64,000 nt of DNA, from assembly GCA_013396995.1 (NCBI GenBank), contig VWZP01007508.1:1-64000 (forward strand). The letters are read 5' to 3'. Under the pieces are notes generated by a model. It worked only from the letters and a program-made list of their open reading frames with translations, was not told the DNA's origin and made no database searches. Each line of letters begins with the position of its first letter. The first letter of the stretch is position 1. The stretch is from Dicaeum eximium (taxonomy: Eukaryota; Chordata; Aves; Passeriformes; Dicaeidae). Both the position numbers and the translations under genes were made by a program. Shown one piece after another: positions 37,401 through 50,800 of the stretch.

Positions 37401-40061
37401 TAAAGGTAGATGGGCTACAAAGAAACAAACTCTCCTCTCTTTTTCAGCCGCCTCAACTTGGTCTTAAAACAAATCCACCACTTATACAAGAGAAGCCTGC
37501 AAAGACCACCAAGAAACCACCTCCGTCTAAGGAAGAGCTACTTAAACAAACTGTAAGTTAGTGTACAATAGTGAGTCTTACAGCTTTGGATGTGATCTTG
37601 AAAAAGAATGTTTAACTGTGCTTCTTTCCTCTCCAGGAGGCTGTTGTGACCGAGTATCTGAACAATGGAAATGCTAATGATGCTGTCAATACTGTGAGAG
37701 AAATGAGAGCTCCAAAACACTTCATTCCTGAGATGCTGAGCAAAGTAATCCTTCAATCCCTAGATAGATCAGATGAGGACAAAGAGAAAGCAAGTACTTT
37801 GATCAGCTTGCTCAAGCAGGAGGGAATAGCCACCAGTGACAACTTCATGCAGGTATTGTGGTCTGATAATCTCCGAGTTCGTGTTTCTTGGCTCTTCATT
37901 GTGTGTAGCTGCTGTAAAGGCAGTGTGCAAATATTTTTAAAGTCCTGTTAATCTGAGGAGGTATAAATAGTACATGAACTTGTGAGGGACACAAGAAGCA
38001 ATGAAAGGAAGACATGTAGTACTTGAGCAGTTGGAACCTGGGATCCTCTTTACAAGTAATTACAGAAAATGTACTGCGAGTACTACGTTGCACAGGAACT
38101 GAACTACTTGGAATTCCATCTTGTGCGTGTACTGTTTTTTAGGCATTCCTGAATGTATTGGACCAGTGCCCCAAACTGGAGGTGGACATCCCATTGGTGA
38201 AATCCTACTTAGCACAGTTTGCAGCCCGTGCCATTATTTCAGACCTGGTGAGCATTTCCGAACTGGCTCAACCACTGGAAAGTGGCACCCATTTCCCTCT
38301 CTTCCTGCTCTGTCTTCAGCAGTTAGCTAAGTTACAAGACCGTGAATGGCTAACAGAATTGTTCCAACAAAGCAAAGTGAATATGCAGAAAATGTTACCA
38401 GGTAAGATTTGCCACAGAGCTCTTCTCTCACCGATCCTAGAGTAAGCGAGATGATCTAGTTTATGCTAGAGTAAAATAACATGCACGGTTGTCTTGGCAG
38501 AATTAGCTGTCGTTATTTTTAGGAATGATGTTTGTTAAGGGATGGCTGGAGCCATGAACCATCACTTGCAGCTCTTGAGAAGCACCTAACACATGTCTTT
38601 GTTTCCTTGTCAGAAATTGACCAGAACAAGGACCGCATGCTGGAGATCTTGGAAGGGAAGGGACTTAGCTTCCTGTTCCCGCTTCTGAAACTGGAGAAGG
38701 AACTGCTAAAGCAAATAAAATCGGATCCATCCCCTCAAGCCATCTATAAGTGGATTAAAGATAACATTTCACCCAAGCTTCATGTAGATAAGGGATTTGT
38801 GAATATATTGATGACCAGGTGGGATGCTGTTTAGATATATTTTTTAGGTACTTGTTTGGTTAAGCTACCAGTAAGGCATTAACTTTGTAAAGGCTCAAAT
38901 GTAGCTCTGCAGAAATCTGAGATGTGGTACATGGAGAGATGGATTGTTCTGAGTAAACATTCTCTAGTAAAATCCCATTGCATTTGAGAAGACAAGCAAG
39001 TCTCCAGGCTTGCACCAGTGTTCTCTTTGGGAGGAAATCTAGACCCATGTGTATTTCTAAAATGTATAGATGTCACAAAGACAAAACAAGGATTTTGTGG
39101 TGCACTGTAAACCACAATAAAAAGTCCCTGTGCTTGCTCCTGACTGCAGGTGCAAGCAGGAGGATAGTTGTAGTGATAGCGATCTGAACTTGAAATATTA
39201 GGTGCTTTGATCTCTTAGTTACAAAACTCAGCTTGGCTTTTCTTCTGTCCAGTTTCTTGCAGTATATTTCTAGTGAAGTAAACCCACCCAGTGACGAATC
39301 AGATTCTTCATCTGCTCCCTCTAAAGAGCAGCTTGAGCAGGAAAAATTGCTGCTTCTTTCCTTCAAGCCGGTGATGCAGAAGTTCCTCCATGACCATGTT
39401 GATCTGCAAGTGAGTGCTTTATATGCACTCCAGGTGCACTGCTACAACAATAATTTTCCAAAAGGTAAGTGCATCAAGGTCTTACCTGAATTGGCTTGTC
39501 CCTACATTTCTTAAAATTCAGTAAGCTGTTGAGAAGGTTATAAAGCTAACCAAGTTTAAATTTACTTTTATAGGCATGTTACTGCGCTTCTTTGTTCATT
39601 TCTATGACATGGAGATCATTGAAGAAGAAGCCTTCTTGGCATGGAAAGAAGACATTACTCAAGAGTTTCCAGGGAAAGGCAAAGCTTTATTCCAGGTAAA
39701 TCTGCTAACACAGAGACTTGTTTTTTGTTATTTCTGCTGCACTGGAGTGTTTGAGAAGACTTTGGAAGTGTCTAAGACTTGTAAATCTAGAAACTTAATG
39801 GAATACTTCACTAGGAAGAAGTTAAAAGCAAGATGAACTAAATCTCTCTCACGCACGCAGTAGAGGCCTGTGTGTTGTTCAAGTGTAACTGAGAGGTTTT
39901 TTAAAACGAGTTGGGGGGGGAAGATGAGTGTTCCGCAGAAGTACCTAATGGGGAAACAATTCCTGCTCCCTTAAACCAATTTTGTGTAACTGCAGGTAAA
40001 CCAGTGGTTAACCTGGCTGGAAACTGCTGAAGAAGAAGAATCTGAAGAAGAAGCTGACTAA
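31422..40061 (+). CDS. EIF4G2: Eukaryotic translation initiation factor 4 gamma 2 (DAP5/NAT1/p97), 21 coding exons
   Basis: Cytoplasmic eIF4G relative without the eIF4E-binding region; it supports cap-independent, uORF-linked and alternative initiation through eIF4A and eIF3. Coding exons: 31422-31462, 31594-31659, 32075-32200, 32549-32651, 33309-33440, 33534-33600, 33684-33835, 34257-34367, 34902-34985, 35073-35171, 35355-35496, 35587-35747, 36186-36299, 37082-37207, 37448-37552, 37637-37852, 38143-38401, 38614-38818, 39253-39464, 39574-39695, 39996-40061. All borders are GT-AG, phases agree, and the total of 2,709 bases gives 902 residues (human about 907). Order: Gly/Ser-rich N-terminus; MIF4G (about 72-303, from FRKVRGILNKLTPEKF); Pro/Gln-rich linker; MA3 (about 540-660, from EAVVTEYLNNGNAND); W2/eIF5C domain (about 715-900) ending in WLETAEEEESEEEAD. 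The start is GTG (VESAIAEGG), as known for this gene in mammals. The N-terminal linker is about five residues shorter than human. Confidence 0.97.
36341..36514 (+). ncRNA. SNORD97: Box C/D small nucleolar RNA SNORD97, intronic
   Basis: It lies in the EIF4G2 intron between exons 36186-36299 and 37082-37207, the host gene known in human. A terminal stem is visible: TTGCCC at 36341-36346 pairs with GGGCAA at 36509-36514. Box C is ATGATTA (36348-36354, one base off the RTGATGA consensus) and box D is CTGA (36498-36501). The 5' part, GACGCGTTATTA and GAGGACT...ATGCTGGAACTC, and the 3' part, CCAGCGTCCTGTGAGC...GATATGAGGGCAA, match my memory of human SNORD97. Human SNORD97 has been reported to guide 2'-O-methylation of wobble C34 of elongator tRNA-Met together with SCARNA97. 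This copy is about 174 nt against about 142 in human. The extra length lies in a central pyrimidine-rich stretch (about 36390-36476). It is processed from the host intron. Confidence 0.88.
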
Positions 40062-40235
40062 AGAACCAGCCAAAGCCTTAAGTTGTGCAAACATACTGTT
40101 GCTATGATGTAACTGCATTTGACCTAACCACTGCGAAAATTCATTCCGCTGTAATGTTTCACAATATTTAAAGCAGAAGTATGTCAGTAGGATATTCTCT
40201 GCAAAAGGTTTTTGTAGTATGTCTTAATAGTCTAC

Positions 40236-40241
40236 AATAAA
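40236..40241 (+). terminator. EIF4G2: Proximal poly(A) signal AATAAA of EIF4G2
   Basis: Canonical hexamer about 175 bases after the stop codon, in an AT-rich setting. Its use would give a short 3' UTR. No strong GT-rich element follows, so it is probably minor. Confidence 0.4.
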
Positions 40242-40797
40242 AATATTTTAGAGTATCTTCAATGTTTAGATAACAGTGTATTAGCAGCATGCAATAATTA
40301 CATCATAAGTTCTCGAGCAGAAGCAGTCTGTTGCAAGGGTCTTCTTTGCTGCCGGTTATCATAGGCTGTTTTTAAGTTAGAAACTGAATAGCAACACTGA
40401 ATACTGTAGAAATGCACTTTGCTCAGTGTAATACTTGAGTTGTTGCAATATTTGATTATCCATTTGGTTGTTACAGAGAATCCTTAACTGTAATCGATGG
40501 TTGTTGCTGTAATAGTATATTTGCCTGTATTTCTACCTCTAGTAATGGGCTTTATGTGCTAGGTTTTAATATCCTTGAGCCTGGGCAAGTGCACAAGTCT
40601 TTTTTAAAAGGAACAGTTTACTTGCACAAAAACTGATCGGCTGAAGAGATGGTTTAATGCCCTTTGGAAGAGGTTTTTGTGGGTGTGAAACATGACATGG
40701 TGAGAAATTTGAATTGGTCTCTCTTACAGTACTGAAATTAAGTCTATTAATTTATCAAGACATGTTCATGCCCTGATTTTATATACTTGTATCTATC

Positions 40798-40803
40798 AAT
40801 AAA
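40798..40803 (+). terminator. EIF4G2: Distal poly(A) signal AATAAA of EIF4G2
   Basis: Canonical hexamer in ATCAATAAACATTGTG with a downstream TTG/TGT-rich element within 30 bases. It is the likely main cleavage signal. Confidence 0.75.
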
Positions 40804-40820
40804 CATTGTGATACTTGACT

Positions 40821-43412
40821 TGTTTCTGAATGTCTCCCAGTAGAAAAGCTTTGGCTGATGACTTGTTCACTTAAGAAATGAAATAGCAGTGGGAGTTGCC
40901 TTAGATTGCAACCATCCTGAAATTATTTTTACATGCCTTGTCTGGATATGCAGATGAATTCTAAGTAAGGCCACAGGCGAGACACTACAGATGTGTTGTG
41001 ACAGGAGGAAGATGATGGAATTCTGCTGAAGAAATGGTAGGGGTTTGCCTTGTGGTCCAGTGTATGTTTTATCAGTGAGTATGTGCTTTTGACTTGGTAA
41101 TGCTTTGAGCTTCCCCCTAGGCCACATGCATGTTTCTGAATCAAGTGGCATTGTCTATTAGCTGCCTGTTTCTCAATTCAAATTGGCAAAAAAAATCCCT
41201 ACAAAAGAGTTGAATGATGTTGCATTGTACAGGCTTGAAATGTCATCTATTAAATACTCAAAAAACCTTACTTCCTAGAACCTCGTCCCCAGTGAGTTTT
41301 TTTGTCCTCATTGATACTCAAGACTTAACCTGTTGAAAGGTGATGTATTTGTAGTGGCAAAAGGGTAGTGGCTCCTGGACTGGAGCTTTGTTTGCCAGTG
41401 GTGTGATTGTTGTAGCTTATAAACTGTTACACATCACAGGAGGCAAAGAAGTGGATCCCAAGAAAAGGACTAGAGCTTATAACTAGACTTTTAAGGAAAG
41501 TAAGAGTTGGGGTTGGCAGTGGAGCACTTTGTAATGCTGTGGCTGGAAAAGCAGGCCATGGTTTGCTTGAAGGGCTCCCTAACTCCAGTCACAGCTCTGG
41601 CCTCCTGAGTGTTAGTGTGAGATGTGGTCTGTCAGGGAGTTCTGCTGCTGCCTTGTGTGGAGCCCAGGAACTCCTGTGCTCTACAAGCCAAATGACATTG
41701 AGAGTATTGAACTTGAGTTGCTGGCAGAATTCCATGGCACCATCTCTGCATTTCAGAAAGGGGGTGTATTCAGCAGTTTAAGGGAGAGCAGGATACTGCT
41801 GTGGGGTCCACGTCAGAGAGACAGGAATGCTCCAAATGCAAGTCAAGGGCTTGAGGAAGAGAGCTGGCTCTGTGTGGTAGAGCTGCAAGTCCTGGGTGGC
41901 AGGGGTAAGCACTGACATCCTGGGGCTCCCCAGAACACCTAAGGGTGCTCTGAAACTCATGACTTCCCTATCTGTAGAGTGATGGAGTCACTGCTCGAAC
42001 TACAGGGGTGCAGACTTCACTCCTCACTCCCTGTGCAGGCTTAGGTGCATGTGTGCTGTAGACACGAAGGTTTTGCACTTCAGTATTCATTTAACAGGAT
42101 GGACAAATATAAATACAGGGTTCATTTAATCCTAATTAAATCAAAATTCTGTTCCAGAATTTCATTTTAGATGTAATAAGGTGCAGTGAAGTGAAATCTA
42201 CCATTGTTTCACTAATAGTGTTGTGTTTCTCCAAGTTTGTCAGTTTACCCTTAAACTTTGCTGTTACTGCTGGTTGGCTTAGTGATGTGTGGTGCTGTAT
42301 TGCTTTCTGTGTATATGGTAATCTACATGTGAAGCATGTCATGCACTTTGCTCCTGTGCACTGCAGGGGAAACATGGGGAGGAGCCACAAGTCAGGGAAG
42401 AGTGGTTTCCAACTCAAGTTATACCAGAGGGATGTGCAAGTAAAAACTTGGGAATGGATCCAGAACCTGCAGCTAAGCTTTTCTGCCGTGTTTTGGAGAA
42501 GGCTGAGCTGACAGCTGTGGGCTCCCTGACACAGTAACTAAGCCTTGCATTCTTGCCTGGTCTAACATGTCCTTTCTACAGCCTTATGTACCTATGCATG
42601 GAGGTTTTGCTGCTTGACTTGTTTCTAACTGACCACTGAGTTAGGAACTCTGATAGAGAAAACTATAGAAAGAATTACTGAAAATGCAGAATAGAGCATA
42701 AACAGTAGAAAATGCCATAAAAATGTGGAATGACCATCACATGACTTGGAAAGTTGTGTCCTCGTGCACTGTGAACAGATCTGGGTTCTTCAAACTGGTG
42801 TGAAAATGGTGCTTACTGCAGTGTGCACATCAAAGTGGTCTCTCCACAGCTGAGGAGAGCTGGTAGCATTTTCACAATCCTCATTGCTGCTGAAGTTTAA
42901 GTGCTCTAATGCAAAACTTGTGGCTAATCTGGAACCAGGTGTTGGCTGTTGGGTTGGTCTCACTTCTGTGTTCCTGTTGACTATGAGTGGCATTGTACTT
43001 AAAATGTAAACAGTGCTCAATTCTACATAGTAAAGTCACAGTCAAAATTAAACCATTGTAACTGATAAATAATGGCTTTATTAATATTATTTCTGTTAAG
43101 TGTTTGGTGTAATTATACTGCCAGGAGCATTGGGAGAAACTGCATAATTAAACATATTTTCTACCAGTTACAGCAGCTCAGTTGATCCTCTGAAATTCTG
43201 AATTAGATTGCAATACCTGTTCAGGAACCCTCACCCTGTCAAGTGTGGGTTGGATTTTGAGAAGGACTTGTAATGGTGAATTCTCACCTGCTTCTAGTGT
43301 GTGTCAAGGTTGGACACCTGCTGCCTTGTCACTGATCATAGCAGTAGGACACCATCTGTCCAAGCTGCAGTGGTGCTTAGGTATGAAATCTGAGAATTCC
43401 AGGAATGTGTTC
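40821..43412. other. Intergenic between convergent genes, no gene seen
   Basis: The frames at 41539-41960 overlap on both strands and have no recognisable product. No repeat was recognised by eye. Confidence 0.45.
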
Positions 43413-43745
43413 TGATCACTGAATCCTGGAAAATCATCTAGTTCCAGCCCCCCTGTGAAGGTGCAGGGACACCTCCCAAGAAACCAGCTTGCTCAAAGTT
43501 TCATTAAGTCTGGCCTTGAAAAGTTCTCTGGGCAGCATGTTCAGTGTCTGCCATCTTCATAGTAAAGAATTTCTTCCTTTTATCTCACCTAAACTCTGTT
43601 TGAAGCCATTCCCCTTTGTCCTGTCAATACCTGCCCTTGTCAGAAGTCCCCCTCCAGCTGTCTTGTAGTAGAACCTTACACAGGCTCAACAACCCCAACT
43701 TCAGCCTCTCCCCCTGGGAGGGGTGTTCCAAATCATTTGATCAGT
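43413..43745 (-). mobile_element. CR1 LINE 3' portion, reverse orientation, diverged
   Basis: Follows the CR1 order read backwards: ATCACTGAATCCTGGAAAATC, ATCTAGTTCCAGCCCCCCTG, AGTCTGGCCTTGAA, AAAGAATTTCTTCC, CTAAACTCTGTTTGAAGCC, CTTACACAGGCTCAACAACC and GGGAGGGGTGTTCCAAATC. It is more diverged than the copy at 22993-23446 and lacks the terminal repeat array. Confidence 0.88.
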
Positions 43746-44804
43746 TCCTAAGAGTCAAAACACCTTCATAACTCCTATGCAGTTCTGTTTCTTGGGGAGC
43801 AGTGCAGGAAGAAGCCTTATGGTGTGTGGGAAAAGGAGGAGGCTGGGTCCAGAACAAAATTTTTTAGGAGTGGTTTATCTGACCTGCTTTTTTAGCAGAT
43901 GGAAGCCTCCCTCTAAATGCTATTTGGACTTGGAGTGCTTTTTCCCCAGAGGAGTGTGTAATTCCAAACAATTTGATCATTTCAGCATACTCCTGAACTG
44001 TAAAAATTTAGACCACATCTGAACCATGAATAATCATGGCTTATGTTGCAACCCAGGCAAGCAACTGTAGAGACTGATTAAAAAAGAATCTACTGCTAAT
44101 TCATGCTTGTTCTCAAAAGTGAATTCCCAGGGAGCTAGTACAGCACCATGAAGGGGGGTGGGCTTGTGCTCACAGGTACCTGAGAAACCTCCATTTAGCA
44201 ACTGTGGTCGCTGCAGTGTTTGCTTCAAATGCTGCTCAGCTCCAGCCTTGTCCCGGTGTGGGGGGTGTGCAGGTGCTTGGGCTATGTGACACCACTGATG
44301 TCACAAGGATTCTCCTAAAATTGGGAGGAGGTCAATACTTGGAAGCTGATAAAAAGCCATGCTGCATCTCCTACATCAAATGATTTGAATGAATATCAGA
44401 AGGGACAAAAGTCTGAGTCTAGTGGCAGAATGGGTCAAAGTGTCACACAAAGGTAGTGGCTTTTTCCCTCACCTCACATAAATCTCCTGTAAATTGATCA
44501 CTGTTCCTTTTTATCTCCAATGATGTTGGCCAGAGAACCAGAGCATGCAGCCAGTCCTTTTGCCCAGCAGGCAGGTACGAGCTCAGTTCAGGGGCAAGAT
44601 CCTTTAGGCACAGCTCTAGCCTGGAGCAATTGTATCTCCATACATTGCATCTGCAAAAGCCAAACAAACAGCAGCTGGGTTGGGAACTGTGCTCTGTAAC
44701 AGGAAAGGGAAAAACTACACAGCTACAGTTTGCAGGTATCGGGGTGTAACAGTAATTTAAAGGAGACTGTATCATCATAGCTTTGACTTTTTTTATGGCA
44801 AGGT

Positions 44805-44874
44805 GGTTCTACATACAACACAAGATATACCCCAGAAAAGGTTCTACATTCAACACAAGATCTACCCCCGAAGT
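44805..44874. repeat. Two-copy tandem duplication, 35-base unit
   Basis: GGTTCTACATACAACACAAG (from 44805) recurs as GGTTCTACATTCAACACAAG (from 44840). The units continue ATATACCCCAGAAAA and ATCTACCCCCGAAGT, so the second half is less well kept. Two copies with few differences suggest a local duplication. Confidence 0.8.
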
Positions 44875-47800
44875 CAGTACTTCAGAAGTAGCTGTATTTG
44901 TTATTCAGCAAGATACAAGCCAGTTACAGTATCTCCCTGGATCCACCCCCATCCTGGCATTTCAGAATAAGCTTCACTTCCAAAAGACCAAGAATTCCCT
45001 CAAACAGGTTCAGGCTTTTCCCTCTCACAGTCAGAGACTAAGATTCTTCAGGTAAGAGTTCCTTGAATAATGTGCCTTTTAAGTGGTGCTGTGAAGGCAC
45101 ACAGGCTTGTCTGGGTTTGATTTAGAGAGCCCACATCCCTTTTCTTTAAGGAAGGGTAGTTGGAGAGGAGTGAAGTGTTATTTTTAATGAGTTGACGAAG
45201 CAGCCATGGCAACAGTTACACTTGGCATGGATACATGGCTGGAGTGAGAAAAGCAGCCAGCTGGGGGGATTTTTATCTTCAAATATTTTGCAGTTTAGAA
45301 CAACGTTAATCTTGCACTTAGTTTTTGCTTATGTTAGCTGTAGAATTGCCTGAAGGATCTGATGAGTGAAGTATTCCCAGAATTTTATTATCTAAGAAGC
45401 TGTGCAAAACCACTTAAGTTTGTGAAAGGAAAAGGGTTCTTTAAGTGGTTTGATAGTGTGGAGGAGTTTATAGAGTTTGTTCTGTTAGGAAATGGATGTT
45501 TCTCGTTTTGGTAGGACAAAGTGAAATTTGAGAAGTGGAAGTACATAGAGTTAAAACTGAAAGACAGGTGAAGGCTCGATCTGCATTTCTTTAGGGATTT
45601 TGTTTAACCCTTTAAGAAATGATGGCATGTTCTTTCAGATTTCAGAGACAGCTGCCTCCACAGCAGAGTAACAAACTGCTCCAGGCACGTGCAGCAGGCC
45701 AGCTTTTTGTTCTTTCCCAGTTCCTTCCCACAGGCATAAAGCAGGGGAAAGATTAAAGCCTTGAGTTTTTCTTTCTGTACAGACACACACACATAGATGT
45801 TGTGTATATCCCCATTTGTCTTTATTCCTTCTGTTCCTCTTGGGGACATGCCATTCAGTTACTCGATTATTTTAAGCTTAGGTTGTTAATATTTCTGAGT
45901 AACAGTAGAAGCATTAGTCCTAATCCCTCTTCCCAATATCAACAACAAAACAGGAACTAGCCTGGGGCTCAGCTGCCATGTTAACCTTGAACAGCCCCAT
46001 GAGCTGAGCTGAGAAGGGCAGGGCTCACTCAGTTTCATAAAAAGAACATTTTTAAAGTCAAGAGAGCCCCAGCCAGGCTGTGGGGAAGAGGCCCAGCACG
46101 ACACAGCCATGAGAGGCAGGGTAGTGCACTGCACTGCTTTTAGGCTGTACATTACTGATTACTCACTTGATCAACACAGCAGTTTAATTTCCTGCTCCAG
46201 TGAAGGTTTCCATGGTGACCTCAAATTCCCACAGTTTCCCATCTATAGGATTGATGTAATTTAATTGGCAAGACCATGAAGTATTTAGCTGTGATGAAAG
46301 GCCCTTCATCAATTCAATTAGATAAATATCTCAGTAGATTTACCATGCAGGAGGTAGGGACCATAATGCAGTAAAATCCCAGCACACACCTGCAACAGGT
46401 GAAACCTGTCAGTGGGAGGGCACTGATTGTGGCAGTCCAGGGGCTGGAATGGCTCTGATAACTGATGTCTTTTATAAATACAGAATGTGCTGTTCTAGCC
46501 TTGTGGAATTCTTGCCAGTGCAAATTCCATAGTAATCTTCATGAAAGACTGAAGGACTCAATTCAGGAACAATTTCATATTTTACATAGTCTCCTCAAAG
46601 ACTCTACACACTTGAACTTGTTTGTAAGGGTAAATGTCACTGATTCAAACTCTTCCTTCCCCTCTTGCTTTAGAAACAGGCTGCTCCTTGGATCAAACAA
46701 TATAAATCCAGGTAATCCTGTTACTTCTGACGTCACATGAGCTTTGGATTTTATCCTTCAATAAGGAACATAAAAAGACGCTGTAGGTTGAGTTGAATCC
46801 TGGTACTACACCTGTTACCTGTATAGTAAGACACACAAGCAACAGCTAAATTAGACACTAGGGCCTGGAAAGATGGGAATGGGCTTCCTACAGAACCTGG
46901 TGCAGGCGCTGGAACAGCTCAGGCTGAGCTGTTGGATCCCTGAATCCCAGCATGTGCACCACAGAGAAGTCTCCCTGCACTGCAACACCATCAACACTGT
47001 GCTGTCTCTGTGTACTCACCCCAGCACCTCCAGGAGCTCCCAGTTCCCAGATGCTGTTTGCCAGGCACTTTTACAGCTCCACAAAAAGTAATCCTTAGTT
47101 TGCCTGACAATCTGAACAAAGCTTGCCATTGGCATTTTCTGAAATGGCAGACATAAAGCAGAATTTGCAGAGGAAGACCCCTAAAATTAACAAAAAGATC
47201 TCATAAAAGCACAGTTAAGAAGGGACCTGATAGATGGATGCCAGCTGTATTTATGCCTGTTCTGGGAATTTCCCTTTCAGCTTCTCAGTGTGATAAAGGT
47301 TCATGTAAACTTGATCCTACTGGATTGGTCTAGGGAAGAGAGAGGGCGAAAAATGACATCTAAATTGGAAACTAATTCAAGTGAATAACAAAGAAAACAT
47401 CTGAGCTCCTGCGGTGCTGGGTGAGATTCCCCTTACTTAACTATCCAAGTGCTGGGTGTCTAGACATCCCCACACTCCTGGGGCAGCAGCCAGGAACAGG
47501 TTCCTCAGAGTGACTCATTCCTCCTACCTCACACAATTACCTTGGGATGGGATGATTTGCCCCCTGGGGATGCCAGGCCATGGGTCTCTCTCTACAAGGT
47601 GTCTAGACTGCTAATTTTTAGATGTCTGAAGATAAACAAAATTCACTTAAATCACCTGGCCCTGGAACATTGTAATAAAATGTGCCATTGTTGCTAGAGG
47701 AAAATTCAAGAATGTGATTGATCCAGCCCTATTTTTTTTTTTCTGATGACAATATGAGATAGATGCAATTTGGAAATCAACATAGTAATTTTCTCTACAC

Positions 47801-50800
47801 AGCACTTACAGCAACCCATTTAATTAGAATTTCAAATTTAGATACATAACCTGTAGGATCTGGTGCAGGAAATACATACAGCTCTATGGGAAAAAACAAA
47901 ACCAGCAATACGCATAACAAAAATCTTGGCCATAATGCCTCTCAAGGTCTCTGAAATTCTTATTTTTTTAATACCACCTTTTAAGTGCTCATTTTATCAA
48001 ATTGGTAATCATTATTTACAGAATTATTTTGTCTTTCTGTTTTTCCTTCTTGATTTTTCTGCTTCTGGAGACTTCAGGAGTTTCTCCAAAACACTGGATT
48101 TCCGCACCTCTAACCCACATTCCTTCCCATTCTCTTCTTTGCCCTGTTGAAGGGTGTCAGGCCCACTTCCCTACAACCTCTTCAGCTGCTGCAGCTCTGA
48201 ATTGCTGAGACAGCTCTCTCTGAGCCCAGGGGAGACAATTATGGAATTAAGAACCACCACAAAAGAAAATAAACACTTCTCCTCACATCACTCTGTGCTA
48301 TCTCCCTCCTCATTTTCCACCCTAACCATTCAAGGATGTGAGATGAGCCCACCAAAACCTAAATCCAGAATGTTTGAATTAGAAATCTTGACACACAGGA
48401 AATTCTGTTTTGTTTTTCCTTGCTTTTCCAGTTTTGCATCCCTGGGGCACTTCCCTTCAGACATCCAGGCTTTTCACTGCAGCCACAAAGGCTGAACACT
48501 TAAAAACAACAAACAGCCAAACATAAAAACCCAACCAAAGACAATAAAAAACCCCCCAAAATTCCCGAAACACTGAGGAGTGTTAGTTCCCATTGTTCTT
48601 GCAGGTGAGGCTTAGAGAAAACAGCAGGTAAAGCAAGAATCAGGATCAAAGAAGGTGGCAATACTGAATACAGAACTTGATGCTCTGCTGCTTAGGGACA
48701 ACTGCATTAATCAAAAGGAGCTCCTGGGAAGCAGACAGTTGGTAAAGAAGCCTTGTAATCTGGCAAAACTCTCTAGATTTATTATTATATCAATACCTTT
48801 TATTTAAGAAACTTGCTTTGCTTTAAATTTAGATTTGTCCTCCTGTGATTCCCTCAGCTGGAGATTTTTAGCTTATTCTTTTCATGGTCTACATAAGTGT
48901 TCTCCAAGATATCTCCAACTCTCCATTATTCTGTGCAGTCCCAGCTTGCTTTCAAAATAATCCTTTTCCACTTGACACTAATCATGGCTGTAATTTCCTT
49001 TAACTGAAGTGACAAGAACATTCCCTTCTACATCTCTCAACTTCACAGATCAATCTGAAATTATAGAATAGTATTTTAGTTGTGAGATTAATGTTACCAA
49101 CTGCTTTTGTTAAAAAACAAAAATAAAAAAAATCACCAAATAACAAATTCCTAAACATTATTCCCAAGATTGGGTGTGGATTTAGCACATTTGTTACCAG
49201 GGGCTAAAGCAGCCCCTGTTGCCTCTCAAGGCACAGCAGTTCACAGGGAAGGGAAAAAGCTCAGCCAGGACTTTTATGGCTTTTTGGTTCTACATCCCAC
49301 ACTGACCCCTCATTGCCACCCCCAATGATTGGTCTGTGGTTGTTTTGGGTTTGTTTTTTTAAACAAATCATCACAGGACGTTTTCCCAAACAAAACAAAT
49401 GCATGTGATTATTTGACAACCTCAACTGTGATTGAGCAACTACAACCACAGCCTCTGCTGGAGCTCTCCAGGAGATATTGATTAATTGCCTACAAAAAAC
49501 ACTCTGTGAAAGCAAAGCAGCTTCATGGCAGTTTAATTTGGACAGGAATTGAATCAAGTCATGCCTGGCCAAAATCCAGCTCTTCAATGTGGGGATGAAC
49601 AAGGATGGTCAGCTTTTAGCAATAAAGGTTTAATTCTGTAAGACAGTTCTGGCCCTAATTTGTTTTCAAGTCATACTCTTGGCCAGCACTTCAACCTTTC
49701 TAATAGCAAAATTATGTGTTTACAGTTTTCTTTATTTAAATTAAATAATTCAAAACCAAACACAGATCTTTTTCACTAGACTTCATCTTATGAAGAAGGA
49801 GAAAGAGGCTGTGGTTCTATTACTAATCAAACAACGTTTGTCATTTTTTAAATCAATGTACAATTTATGCTCTAAAAACCTTGCAGATCAGACAAAAATT
49901 CAGTGCAGCTCATTAAGGAATCATCCTGCCCCAAAGCAGTTTCATGTCAGTGCTACATGAAATGAGGTCCTGATGTACAATCTGCATCCCACAGCTTCAC
50001 CCACCCCCTTGCCCACCATGTTTTCTTACACATTTCTTAAAAGCAACATCAAAGACAAAAAAGTATGAAAACCCTAAGAAATACAACATCACTTCAGCTA
50101 GAATACAGCAACAGGACATTCTGCAAAAGAACAGCTGAAGGGAACTGCTCCTGTTTTGGGACAATTTAGGCGCAAATTAGGATGGAGAATAATTTAAAAT
50201 TTGCAATTCTTTTTCACTGAGAATCATTTCTATGCAAATATTATAGATACCAGCAACCTCTCACTTACGTAGAGTTTGCACTGCAGCCAGCTGAGGTGAA
50301 TCTTGGGTTCTTCTAGGACCACAGCACAGTCTGGACTGGACAAATCCCTTTAGATCCCTGTGTCCTTTATGTTACATTTTTCCTACTTTCATGTATACTC
50401 CACTTGATTTTACTGTTACAATTTCCACCCTCTGGTTTTACAGTGGGATAGATCAGTAATTCTTGCACATGCACCAAATAAAATATCCTTTCCCTGCACT
50501 GTTTAAAGGCAACAGAAATTGAAGCACTCATGGCAAGGCAAGTGTCTCTTGGGGCATTAATTACAGACAAGTGAGTGCAGAGCAAAAGAAACTGACATAG
50601 AAGATCCAAAATACAAATACCCGAGTAATGAAGGGTCAAGATTATAAATAATATCTATCTAAGCACTGGTCTGACACATCATTGATTTTCTTTCCTTCCT
50701 TGCCCCTTCCAGTAATACCATTCTGTTTATATGGCAACTCCTTATTACCTCATAGCCATACCTTGGCTACTGCCTACTACAAACCTTGAGCAGCCCAGAC

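Larger units (their letters stand above)
40062..40820 (+). other. EIF4G2: EIF4G2 3' UTR
   Basis: It runs from the TAA stop (40059-40061) to shortly after the distal AATAAA at 40798-40803, which is followed by a T/G-rich element (TTGACTTGTTTCTGAATGTC). A proximal AATAAA at 40236-40241 could give a short form. The cleavage position is inferred. Confidence 0.75.

Noticed and set aside
38402..38613. Possible second box C/D snoRNA in an EIF4G2 intron (ATGATG-like motifs)
   Set aside because: No closing terminal stem and no box D at a suitable distance.
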